Below, one piece after another: positions 44,467 through 52,217 of a stretch of 64,000 nt of DNA (the stretch's first letter is position 1; every line of letters starts with the position of its first letter). This DNA comes from Bog-473 sp963828825 (GTDB lineage Bacteria; Actinomycetota; Acidimicrobiia; Acidimicrobiales; RAAP-2), in assembly GCA_963828825.1 (NCBI GenBank), contig CAWHGF010000009.1, positions 62,001-126,000 on the forward strand, read 5' to 3'. Made by a program: the position numbers and the translations under genes. The notes beneath the pieces are model-generated. The model made no database searches. It was not told the origin of the DNA and saw nothing but the letters and a program-made list of their open reading frames with translations.

Positions 44467-44994
44467 ATGACCTCTCGGATGCCTGGGAGTGGGCGCTACG
44501 CAAAGCGTGAACGAGAGCAGCGTTGGGTGCTGAATCGACTTCCAACCGGCGTCGTTGATCCGGTCGAGATACGAGACCTCTACCTTCGCGACACCCAGCT
44601 CCGGCTCCGCAAGATCGAGTCTGCCGAGGAGGTGATCTGGAAACTCGGACAGAAGATCCGGCTCCGACCTGAGTCTCCTGAGATCGTCAAAATGACCAAC
44701 GTCTACTTGGACGAGCACGAGTACCAGGTCCTACTCAAGCTTGAGGGTGCACAGCTCCTGAAAACGCGCTGGCACTGGACGTGGGAGCACCGCCGGTTGT
44801 CAGTTGACGTGTTCGGTGGCCACCTTGAAGGCCTCATCCTTGCCGAGATCGAACGTGATTCTGATGAATCTCTCCTGGGGCTTCCGAATGGGGCTCTTGT
44901 CGACGTGACACGGGACGACCGATTCTCCGGTGGCGCTCTCGCCTGGTTGACGCCGGGCGACGCCACTCGGTTGCTCGACGAGCTGTTGAACTGA
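44467..44994 (+). CDS. CYTH-domain protein
   Basis: 175 residues from ATG 44467. KREREQRWVLNRLP resembles the ExExK-type opening strand of CYTH/triphosphate tunnel enzymes; IRDLYLRDTQLRLRKIESAEEVIWKLGQK and LDEHEYQVLLKLEG fit the alternating charged strands of the tunnel, and FGGHLEGLILAEIE follows. CYTH proteins hydrolyse triphosphates or act as adenylyl/thiamine triphosphatases; the exact substrate is unknown. CATAAT (44454-44459) is seven bases upstream, which favours this ATG over 44458 and 44461. Confidence 0.78.
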   Translation: MTSRMPGSGRYAKREREQRWVLNRLPTGVVDPVEIRDLYLRDTQLRLRKIESAEEVIWKLGQKIRLRPESPEIVKMTNVYLDEHEYQVLLKLEGAQLLKTRWHWTWEHRRLSVDVFGGHLEGLILAEIERDSDESLLGLPNGALVDVTRDDRFSGGALAWLTPGDATRLLDELLN

Positions 44995-45370
44995 CGGCAA
45001 GTCGAAGGCCAAGTCGGTTGACGAGTGAGATCCGTTCGCCTGTGAGCGGACCCGCGGGTGTAGGCCAGACGCCAGCACGTCGATCAGTTCTTCGTGTTCG
45101 TCTGATGGCACTGGCGGGGCGAAATCTTCGTATCGGGGGGATGATCGAACTGGCGGACAACGGCAGCATGCATCAAGTGGCCTCTTCTAGACGGTTGTGG
45201 TTCTTGCATCCCATGCTTCATGCCCGAGGTCCGAGTCGCAAGGGCGCCGACGCCGAGTCCGCCCGCGGGATGATGACCAGGGCCCACCAGACCGCTCCTG
45301 CACGAAGCAGGCACTTTGCGGATACTCAACTGAGGAAAATGACGCCGAATTGACCACGTAGGCTCATCGA
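44995..45370. other. 376-base gap without a supported gene
   Basis: Short open frames on both strands lack family resemblance and a clear start. The only signal is TAGGCT at 45359-45364, six bases before ATG 45371, which looks like the leaderless promoter of the next gene. Confidence 0.4.
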
Positions 45371-46183
45371 ATGGTCACCCCTCGCACGCATGGGAACATC
45401 GACATCGATGGCCTGGCCGTGTTTTACGAGACCGAGGGCGACGGAGAGACCATTGTGCTCCTCCATGGAGGATTGGCAGATAACTCCACATGGGCTGCGC
45501 AGTTCTCGGGGTTGTCACCGCACCGCCGGGTCGTGGCGCCTGAGCGCCAGGCGCAGGGCCATACTCCTGACCGGGCTGGCCCTTTGACATATCGGGCAAT
45601 GACCGACCAGACCGTCAGCTTCCTCGTCGCTCTCGGCCTCGGGCCGGTCGATCTGCTTGGATGGAGCGACGGGGGCATGGTGGGGACCCTCATCGCGGCA
45701 GAGCACCCCGAACTCGTCCGGACACTGACCGTCACAGGATCCGGCTTCTCCAGCACCGGATACGTCCCGGGAGCGATGGAGGCCCTCGTGGCCCTATCGC
45801 CCGGCGATGAGGACATGGTGATGTTCGCCGCCATGTACGCCCAAGCCTCCCCGGACGGTCCTGAACATTTCCCCGAGGTATGGGAGAAAATGCGCACGCT
45901 GTGGGCGGAGGCCTTCGACTGGACGGCGAAAGTGCAGCAGATCTCGGCACCTACCCTCGTCATCGTCGGCGATGACGACTACATCAGCGTGGAACACGCA
46001 CAGGAGTTCTCCCACAGGGTCGAGAATGGACAGCTGGCCGTTGTGCCAGGCGCGTCTCACCTTGTCCCGATGGAGAAGCCGGATCTCTTCAACCAGCTCG
46101 TGCTCGATTTCACGGCAAACCCGTTTCCCGCCACGATGATGCCCCTCCGGCGTAAGGCAAGTGGTTCAGCCCGTCAACTCTGA
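45371..46183 (+). CDS. alpha/beta-fold hydrolase
   Basis: 270 residues. Oxyanion loop VLLHGGLADNSTW, nucleophile elbow LLGWSDGGMVG (Ser), Asp in VIVGDDDYIS, and His in VPGASHLVPMEKP. Esterase/lactonase-like; nothing indicates the substrate. TAGGCT lies six bases before the ATG. Confidence 0.9.
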   Translation: MVTPRTHGNIDIDGLAVFYETEGDGETIVLLHGGLADNSTWAAQFSGLSPHRRVVAPERQAQGHTPDRAGPLTYRAMTDQTVSFLVALGLGPVDLLGWSDGGMVGTLIAAEHPELVRTLTVTGSGFSSTGYVPGAMEALVALSPGDEDMVMFAAMYAQASPDGPEHFPEVWEKMRTLWAEAFDWTAKVQQISAPTLVIVGDDDYISVEHAQEFSHRVENGQLAVVPGASHLVPMEKPDLFNQLVLDFTANPFPATMMPLRRKASGSARQL

Positions 46184-46356
46184 GCCCAGGCGCCCCCTTT
46201 CGCTGCCGGTTGCGGGGCCGTAGTCTTGGCGGCGACGGTTCCTCTCATGCCACGACTCCCTCATGGCTACACGAACCGCACACGGCGTGTTGAGAACGGA
46301 ATCGAGAAGCGGTACGAAGGAGCCGGCTCGTCACACCGTTCCCTCCAGCAGAGCAT

Positions 46357-47634
46357 CTAAGGAGTGACTCGGGCGAGGCGGCTATAGCCGTTCGACAACT
46401 GGGAAGACGGCTCAAGTACGTAGAAAGATCCTCGGTAGAGGGTCGACTCCCCCTCGGCCAGACCTTGTTCTTCCTCGAGGGCAGGAAGCGCTGAACCCCG
46501 CGCCATTACCTGTTCGCTCCCCGTCCTTGCATCGATCCGAAGGACGTCCAATGGCTGTCCTGTATCGCCCGGCCCTGGCGGCGGGTTGGCCACGACCGTC
46601 CATAGCCCGTGGTACAGATCACCAACCACTTCGCCAATCGGCTGAGAACCCGTGAGAGGGGTGTCCAACCCGATCGTGGCTTCGACGCCATCGAAGCGCC
46701 ACAGGGTTTGTGCCGTTGGGATGGAACCAGCACCAAGCCAGACATGGCCACGAATGGCGGTAAGCCAGTAGGCGTGAAGGTCCGATGCCAGAAGCGTGCC
46801 CGTTAGCTGCGAAGCCCCTGGGACAGCGTGGTAGAGGACGTACGGGGCGGGGCTACCTCGAAAGGAGTTGGCAAGCCAGACCCCGTCGTCGTTAGCTGCC
46901 ATCAGAGGATCGAAGAGCTGCGGGGTCGCGATGGTGTCCACGACGTCACCGTTCACAGCGTTGACCTGAAGTAGCTGCGGGCCGGCTGTGGTTTCCGCGT
47001 CGTACAGCCAGAGCCAGTTCCCGCCATAGGCAACGACCGGCGATGATGTCGAGTCGTAGGAATACGTAATGACGGGTGGGCCGACCCTGTAGCTGCCCGT
47101 CCGTGGATTGAGGACGGCAAGGGCTTCCTGCGCCGTGTAACCCTTCGTGATCGAATTCACGGGGCTCACGAGTTGCACCGTCATGGCGGGATTGTCACAG
47201 CTTGCCCGCACGCTCTTGCCGATCTTGAGCGTCTTGGGGTTCACCAGGGCAAGTGCGCACTGCGTGAACCCGTGAGGGCCAAGGTTGCTCTTGCTGGCGA
47301 CGTAACTCGCGATGAAGAGGTGACCCCTGGCACTGAAGAGCTGCCTGAAGCGGTAGCCGTGCGGAAGCGGCACCGAAATGGCAGAACTCGTTGGAGCTAC
47401 CGGACCAGCGGTGCTCCCAGGAGTTCCGGTGTCCCCTGGGCGAGAGACGGCACCCCCGCCCGCACCGCCTCCGCGGCCACTTTGCGCTATGACGAGCGCG
47501 AAGAGCAGCGCCGCAATGAGGACGACAACGGTTGCGACCGTGAGACGCCGTCTCCGACGCCTCTGGCGTGCCTCCTTGAAGAGGGCCTCCGCGTCGGGGG
47601 GTTCATCGATCTGTGGGCGATCAAGGAGCGCCAC
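46357..47634 (-). CDS. membrane-anchored protein with propeller-like extracytoplasmic domain
   Basis: 425 residues. ALFKEARQRRRRRRLTVATV is followed by VVVLIAALLFALVIAQ, a signal anchor, a Gly/Pro/Ser linker, and a large domain with repeated VWLANSF, HVWLGAGS, LWTVVANP-type strands that suggest a beta-propeller. Two Cys (TQCALALVNP and ASCDNP) may form a disulfide. ACGAGG precedes GTG 47634. It follows the GntR gene by 30 bases and shares its anchor style with the divergent 48034-48456 protein. No function assigned. Confidence 0.72.
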   Translation of the reverse strand: MALLDRPQIDEPPDAEALFKEARQRRRRRRLTVATVVVLIAALLFALVIAQSGRGGGAGGGAVSRPGDTGTPGSTAGPVAPTSSAISVPLPHGYRFRQLFSARGHLFIASYVASKSNLGPHGFTQCALALVNPKTLKIGKSVRASCDNPAMTVQLVSPVNSITKGYTAQEALAVLNPRTGSYRVGPPVITYSYDSTSSPVVAYGGNWLWLYDAETTAGPQLLQVNAVNGDVVDTIATPQLFDPLMAANDDGVWLANSFRGSPAPYVLYHAVPGASQLTGTLLASDLHAYWLTAIRGHVWLGAGSIPTAQTLWRFDGVEATIGLDTPLTGSQPIGEVVGDLYHGLWTVVANPPPGPGDTGQPLDVLRIDARTGSEQVMARGSALPALEEEQGLAEGESTLYRGSFYVLEPSSQLSNGYSRLARVTP

Positions 47635-47664
47635 GCTGACCTCGTACCCCGTTGTACGAAGGCG

Positions 47665-48012
47665 TCACGGAAGCGACGCGATCATGTCGATGAGTTCTTC
47701 ACGCTTGTACCCCTGATGGCGGGCGAACTCGATCAGCTCACGAACCCGTCCGAGCACAGCGCCCTTTTGTGGTGTGCCCAAGACCGTGATGCCGCGGCCA
47801 CGAGTGAACTCCAAGAGTCCCTCGTCTCGCAGGATGTGCATCGCCCGGAGCACGGTGTTCTTGTTGACGCCGAGGACGGCGGCGATGTCCTTGACCAGTG
47901 GGAGGCGGTCTCCTGGTCCCGCCTCCCCATCGGCGATGGCCCGACGGATTTCGGCGGCCACCTGGTCATGCAAGGCCAAAGGGTCCGAGCGGTCTACGTT
48001 GACAGAAATCAT
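47665..48012 (-). CDS. GntR-family regulator, YtrA-like (short)
   Basis: 115 residues from ATG 48012, as YtrA-type proteins commonly begin MISV-like. ALHDQVAAEIRRAIADGEAG then DRLPLVKDIAAVLGVNKNTVLRAMHIL is the GntR winged helix; the short C-terminal helix pair ELIEFARHQGYKREELIDMI matches YtrA proteins, which have no large effector domain and usually control ABC or membrane-protein operons. An upstream ATG (48024) overlaps the -10 box, so 48012 is preferred. It likely controls its own operon and the divergent gene. Confidence 0.88.
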   Translation of the reverse strand: MISVNVDRSDPLALHDQVAAEIRRAIADGEAGPGDRLPLVKDIAAVLGVNKNTVLRAMHILRDEGLLEFTRGRGITVLGTPQKGAVLGRVRELIEFARHQGYKREELIDMIASLP

Positions 48013-48036
48013 GGTACTAGTCATAGTAGTTCTGTG
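48012..48036. promoter_or_regulatory. shared operator and opposed -10 boxes, GntR / anchored protein
   Basis: TACTA (48015-48019) and TAGTA (48024-48028) form an inverted repeat with GTCA between. On the minus strand TACTAT (48028-48023) is ten bases before ATG 48012; on the plus strand CATAGT (48022-48027) is six bases before GTG 48034. The two -10 boxes overlap each other and the repeat, so one bound regulator would shut both directions. Confidence 0.55.
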
Positions 48037-48456
48037 TCCGTTGGATTGCTACCCCCAGAGACGACCGATTCCGATGTCATGCAGCCCTTGGGAACCGACG
48101 CCCAGCTTCTCTTCCCTGAGGCTCGTCGTCGACGGCGGCGTCGGCTCCTCGCCGGATTGATCGTGTGCGCAGTCATCGCCCTTGGCGCCACGGTCTTTGT
48201 CTCCGCCGGAGGAGGCGGACACTTCCTTGGCGGCCCACCGACCGGATCGGGCAGCAGAGAGCCTTCGGGGAGCATGGTGACTCATCAATCGATTCCACCG
48301 GGACATGGTCAACAGACGCCCAGCCGAACTGGGCCTCCAATCTGTGGCAAGCAGACAGTGCCCTTGGGTCCGCGTCACACGAAAGGGTCCGCGTCCCTGC
48401 TCCCGTGCTACAAGCTGAATCTGCCCGGAGCGGTAAAAAGGGTCGCCTCTCCCTAA
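48034..48456 (+). CDS. small membrane-anchored protein
   Basis: 140 residues from GTG 48034 (ATG 48079 is an alternative). DAQLLFPEARRRRRRRLLAG leads into LIVCAVIALGATVFVSAGGGG, an anchor very like the 46357-47634 protein (both have LF-x-EAR plus a poly-Arg run), then a short Ser/Pro/Gly-rich outside region with two Cys (PPICGKQTVP and LLPCYKLN). Its stop is followed by a CT/A-rich stretch. Function unknown; co-regulated with the GntR gene by shared operator. Confidence 0.6.
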   Translation: MSVGLLPPETTDSDVMQPLGTDAQLLFPEARRRRRRRLLAGLIVCAVIALGATVFVSAGGGGHFLGGPPTGSGSREPSGSMVTHQSIPPGHGQQTPSRTGPPICGKQTVPLGPRHTKGSASLLPCYKLNLPGAVKRVASP

Positions 48457-48546
48457 AAAACTCGGGACTAGGGCCGTGAGCCGCGGGTGCCCCATCCGCC
48501 GGGTTGGTGAGCGGAATTGGCTGTTGCTCGGATCAGGCGAGCGGCT

Positions 48547-48762
48547 TCACGTCAGTCGCCCGATGATCGCAACCACCCAGCCGGGAGTCAGATATCGAAA
48601 CTCCACGGGTTCGTCCTCCTGGAGGTCCCGATGGCCCGACACATTGAGGGCTGCGAAGCTGGCAAAGACGGTGCCCTCTACCTCCGACGAACCGAGGACA
48701 CCCCAGCCCTCCTCGGAATACCACGCTTGAGCGGCTCCGATGACTTTCGGCTTTGGAGTTAC
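48547..48762 (-). pseudogene. degenerate cold-shock-domain protein with GTA in place of a start codon
   Basis: 71 codons reading AQAWYSEEGWGVLGSSEVEG, then TVFASFAALNVSGHRDLQED and EPVEFRYLTPGWVV: the order and length of a CspA-like fold, with RNP1-like EEGWGVL and RNP2-like VFASF. The codon at 48762-48760 is GTA, eight bases after a perfect GGAGG (48775-48771), where GTG would be expected. An in-frame TGA lies 11 codons upstream, and no other ATG/GTG/TTG precedes the domain. Either a lost start or a sequence error; RNA-binding role inferred. Confidence 0.6.
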
Positions 48763-48959
48763 CGACGCATCCTCCGGGGGTTGCTTGGCTCATGTCCTGC
48801 GCCTAGACCGGCCGTCCGCTTGCCGCCCAGGTGCCGGAATGCGACATTTCGACAGCGACAGACTTTCGTGCGTGGGCGAGGATAGGCAGCGCAGAGGAGC
48901 CGGACATCCGCGAGAGCCGAATCCAAGTAGTCGTCCCAAATGAGGAAGGGAGAAGACAG

Positions 48960-49385
48960 ATGGCAAAGGACAAAACAAAAGAGGCGAAGGGAGGCACGAG
49001 CCCACCGGGGAGCGAATCGCTTGGCGTGCAGTGGCTCGACGACGTGGTCGCCCACGACTTCGACGCCGCATCGGCGTATCTGTCATTGAAACTCGACGAG
49101 AAACAGGCGGCGGTTGCCGTTGGACGCCTTCGCAAGGCTGAGGTCACCCGTCGCCGGGCCAACGACATCTTGCGTGCTTGCAACCTTGTGGCATTGCCCT
49201 TGGACGACCCCGGTGTGCGCCGTGATCTGCTCAACGCCGTCTCTGGCAAACGGCTAAGTCCCGTGCTCGTCGTCTCCACGGGGGACGGTGGTGACATTGC
49301 CGACGGGTACCACCGGGTCTCCCTCGCGTACCACCTCGACCCCTTCGGTGATGTCCCCTTGCGCATCGGCGCTGCTCCCACCTGA
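48960..49385 (+). CDS. ParB-like nuclease-fold protein, single domain
   Basis: 141 residues. WLDDVVAHDFDAASAYLSLK is followed by KLDEKQAAVAVGRLRKAEV, and the C-terminal KRLSPVLVVSTGDGGDIADGYHRVSLAYHLD has the DGYHR motif of the ParB/Srx-like fold. Stand-alone versions of this fold occur in actinobacteria without a partition system; no ParA is near. ATG with GGAAGGGAGAAG upstream, a clear ribosome-binding site. The open frame upstream to 48831 is unused. Confidence 0.65.
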   Translation: MAKDKTKEAKGGTSPPGSESLGVQWLDDVVAHDFDAASAYLSLKLDEKQAAVAVGRLRKAEVTRRRANDILRACNLVALPLDDPGVRRDLLNAVSGKRLSPVLVVSTGDGGDIADGYHRVSLAYHLDPFGDVPLRIGAAPT

Positions 49386-50009
49386 TCCTCGAGTTGCCGA
49401 CATCGTCCCGTCGTTGTGGCCGTCGTGGCCGGCGGTTAGGACCTCCCGGCGGAGTCCAGCTCGATGCCCCGCCGCTCGGCTATTGCGGTTGCAAGCGCTT
49501 CTGTAGAGCCACGACTGGACGCCATCTCGACCAAGTAACCGGGCTGCAGGCGCGAGCAGCCCCCCGGAGCGCCTTGAGATCCGGGGGGCCGTCGCCAAGG
49601 GGTCCGACCGTGCCGGCCGTCGGATCCACCGCAGCACTACCCACGGGGGTGAGACGCGAAACAACGGACCCTCGACTCGAGGCGAAGACTGCCGATAAGA
49701 CGAAGCGATCCCGGCGCGATTACGCGGGCCGGGGTCGTCTCGCTATGGCACGTATGCGGCGGGCGTGGCGGGACACCCAACATCGAGGTGTCGTCGGGAG
49801 ACCCCGGCGTGCCGCAAGTAAGTTTGGCCGTCGTGGATGCGGGGCGCAATCGCTACCCCGAATATTCTGTCGCGCAGGAGGAGTTGGAGGTGTTCGCTCC
49901 GCCTCTAGGACTTCCGGACCCAGGAAAGAGTTCCGCTGGCGTCCTCGATCCTCGGTTCCCGCAGGTTTCGAATTGACACGGGGAGTCATCGTCCCCACCC
50001 TGGACCGAC
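49386..50009. other. 624-base stretch without a supported gene
   Basis: Several short frames (for example 49788-49976 plus) lack recognisable motifs. It contains one strong hairpin at 49560-49588. The stretch may be remnants of lost genes. Confidence 0.4.
49560..49588. terminator. strong GC hairpin
   Basis: CCCCCCGGA (49560-49568) pairs perfectly with TCCGGGGGG (49580-49588) over an 11-base loop. It is about 175 bases after the ParB-like gene and lacks a T-tract, so its role as terminator is only a guess. Confidence 0.35.
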
Positions 50010-50993
50010 GTGGGTGCAAAGCAGCGACCTTCGCCAGGCGGACTGAAGGTCATCGATCAGCGATATGTCGAGCTCTAGCGCCGCACCCAAGAGGTCCTCG
50101 CTGTCGATCCCAGGGTCAAGGCGGTGGAGCTGTCGGGTTCGGTGGCCCGCGGCACGGCTGACCAGTGGAGCGATTTGGATCTCAAGATCATCACCACGCC
50201 GGAAGGATTCGAATCATTCTTGAGCGACTGGCAGAGCTGGCTTGAAAGAATCACTCCGACGGTCTTCGCCCGCCGGCCCATTGCACCGTTCATCGTCAAC
50301 ACGCTGACTCCTGACGGTCTGACGCTGGACCTCGCCATCTATTCCGGTCAGGCACCGGCGGAGCCCACCGGACCCGCCCGCTACCCCGTCGGTCTGTTGT
50401 CGTCACGAAAGTTCGACGACCTCGGAGACGCCCTTGAGTACGCCGTGGAGGAGGAGCTCCGTGGCTTGGCTGGACCGTTCATCACCCTGATCCAGCGGGA
50501 GGAGCACATGCGACACTTGACTGGCGTCCCTCACATCCTCGGGCTTCTCGCCACGGTCTTCCTCGCCGAGACCGGCTCCCGCCCCCGGCCAAGCAATGGA
50601 ACAGGTCTTCAGCGCACAGCAGCGAGACATAGTGGCCGCGCTGCCTCCGGTATCAGCCACCCGAGATGGCGTGCTCTCCTTCGGTCTCGCCGTGGCCGAA
50701 CTGTTGGTCATCCGAGCCCGGCCTCTCTACGTCCGCTATGACCGACGTTGGCCGGGGGAGCTCGCTCAGGTGGCCGGAGATCGACTTGAAGGAGAGCTCG
50801 GACTCGACGTCCGTGATTGGCTGCACTAGCCGGACGGCGAGAGCTGAACCTCGTTGCTGAAGGTTGGCTATGGCACATCAGAACGACACGAAGCAACGCC
50901 GAACGTGGAATCGTGTCGGCGCAAGCTCGAGAGCTCGTTGGACTTGCCCGTCGCTTTGGATTTGGTCGAGTGGAGATCCAGGATCTGCCGTGA
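50010..50993 (+). pseudogene. nucleotidyltransferase, broken by a stop and two frameshifts
   Basis: Frame 1 reads GLKVIDQRYVEL, an in-frame TAG (50076), then RRTQEVLAVDPRVKAVELSG and SVARGTADQWSDLDLKI (the GS...D-x-D of the nucleotidyltransferase fold). Near the C-run at 50580-50586 the frame shifts to AMEQVFSAQQRDIVAALPPV and continues to DVRDWL at 50825; a second shift restores ALAGRRELNLVAEGWLWHIR and RELVGLARRFGFGRVEIQDLP with a stop at 50991. Read together they give one protein of about 320 residues. Relatives transfer nucleotides to small molecules such as aminoglycosides. Confidence 0.65.
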
Positions 50994-51036
50994 GTCGTTA
51001 GGAGTGTGACATTTCAGGGTCCCTCCTGGATGGGGT

Positions 51037-51624
51037 ATGACGATTTCACGGAGCTTCTACGAACTTGTTCTGACGCGCGAGGATGGCCACGTGACGCCGG
51101 TCGTTCTCATACGGCATGCCGAGCCGCTCATGGTTGGGCACACGCCGGCGGCCGGGTGGTCCCTGACTGAGCAGGGCAGGAATGACGCACGCGTGCTGGG
51201 AACAAGCCTCGCTGGCCGATCTGCAAGCACAATCGTGTGGACGAGTCCGGACCGTAGAGCCTACGAAACCGCTGCACTGGCCTTTCCTTTCGTGGTGACC
51301 GACGTCCGGAATCAGCTCAGCGAGGTGAAAAAGCCGTGGTATGCCTCGGCCGACGAGCACGCGAATGCCGTTGCTAACTATCTGAGGGGCGAGGTGGTCC
51401 AGGGGTGGGAGAGTCGTGAAGACGTGATCACCCGAATTACTCAACTGAAGTTGGACTTCGAATCCTTGGAGAGCCTTGTCCTGGTGAGCCACGGCGTGCT
51501 CCTGACCACATGGCTCGACCACGAGATAGGACTCGACGATCCGTTGTCGTTTTGGTCCGATCTGCGAATGCCCGACGCTTGGGAGTTCAACCTCGAGGAG
51601 AAGTCACTCGAGCGGATCCTGTAG
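51037..51624 (+). CDS. histidine-phosphatase-family protein
   Basis: 195 residues from ATG 51037; GTG 51091 (V-T-P-V-V-L-I-R-H) is an alternative nearer to the fold. VVLIRHAEPLMVGHTP holds the RH phospho-acceptor, LTEQGRNDARVLG and WTSPDRRAYETA follow, and LVLVSHGVLLTTWLD has the second His. Phosphomonoesterase of the phosphoglycerate-mutase superfamily; the substrate is unknown. Confidence 0.83.
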   Translation: MTISRSFYELVLTREDGHVTPVVLIRHAEPLMVGHTPAAGWSLTEQGRNDARVLGTSLAGRSASTIVWTSPDRRAYETAALAFPFVVTDVRNQLSEVKKPWYASADEHANAVANYLRGEVVQGWESREDVITRITQLKLDFESLESLVLVSHGVLLTTWLDHEIGLDDPLSFWSDLRMPDAWEFNLEEKSLERIL

Positions 51625-52045
51625 CACCGTCGGTTCGGCGGGCCTCGCGTTCGGCGCCCGTCCGGCAGCGAACTGGGCCATGCCCATCTACGTTCGGAGG
51701 TGAGCCCACCGATCAGCGCGTCTCAGCTGTGTTTGGGCGAACTGAGCATAGGGAGGAACTCAACAACTCGGGTCGATCTTCATCGAGTGTTGCCCCGAGG
51801 AGCTTTACGACGTTGGGTTCCGACACTCGTATCGGTGAAGGGAGTCTGTCTGCAGGTCGTGTTAGGGACGAAGGGGACTCTGCCCGGGTAGGTGCATGGT
51901 CCACCGATCACAACGAGTCACCTGAACGAACGTGGGAGACGCGTTCTCAGGTCGTCGTCGCTGATTTGAGGACAAGAGTTTGCATTTCTCGTCGGCCAAG
52001 CGTGGATACGTTGGGGCTACACATTCACACCCAGGAGACAGAACG

Positions 52046-52117
52046 ATGCGGGCCGAGTCCTGGGACTTCCCGGCTGCGGGCGTCGCCAGATTTCATGAGA
52101 GATACGGGTCCCTTTAA
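52046..52117 (+). CDS. 23-residue candidate small peptide / leader
   Basis: ATG 52046 is preceded by AGGAG eight to nine bases upstream; the frame reads MRAESWDFPAAGVARFHERY and ends after GSL at TAA 52115. The codon content is not decisive. Two adjacent hairpins downstream and a following secreted-protein gene give it the look of a leader peptide, but conservation is unknown. Confidence 0.35.
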   Translation: MRAESWDFPAAGVARFHERYGSL

Positions 52118-52132
52118 GCGCCATCAGCAAGT

Positions 52133-52166
52133 CCCGTTTCAGAACGGGGGTTGACGACAGCGTCAA
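52133..52166 (+). promoter_or_regulatory. two tandem perfect hairpins
   Basis: CCCGTT/AACGGG with a TCAG loop (52133-52148), then TTGACG/CGTCAA with an ACAG loop (52151-52166). Placed 50-85 bases before the Thr-rich protein gene; could be operators or mRNA stem-loops. Confidence 0.4.
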
Positions 52167-52217
52167 GGGCTTGTGGACGCGCAAGAGATCCTCTGAACCG
52201 GTGATGGATTTGCGTAC

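Larger units (their letters stand above)
51625..52217. other. gap with one small reading frame and paired hairpins
   Basis: No larger gene is supported. It holds a 23-codon frame with a good ribosome-binding site (52046-52117) and two small perfect hairpins just after it (52133-52148 and 52151-52166). Confidence 0.4.

Noticed and set aside
48533..48793. 86-codon minus-strand frame starting ATG 48793
   Set aside because: It overlaps the cold-shock-like frame in a different phase and shows no motif; the cold-shock frame explains the DNA better.
49788..49976. 62-codon plus-strand frame
   Set aside because: Balanced composition but no start signal and no resemblance to a known family; not supported.
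51510..52154. 214-codon plus-strand frame
   Set aside because: It begins inside the histidine phosphatase gene in another phase, is Arg/Ser-rich without motifs, and overlaps the small peptide with a better start.
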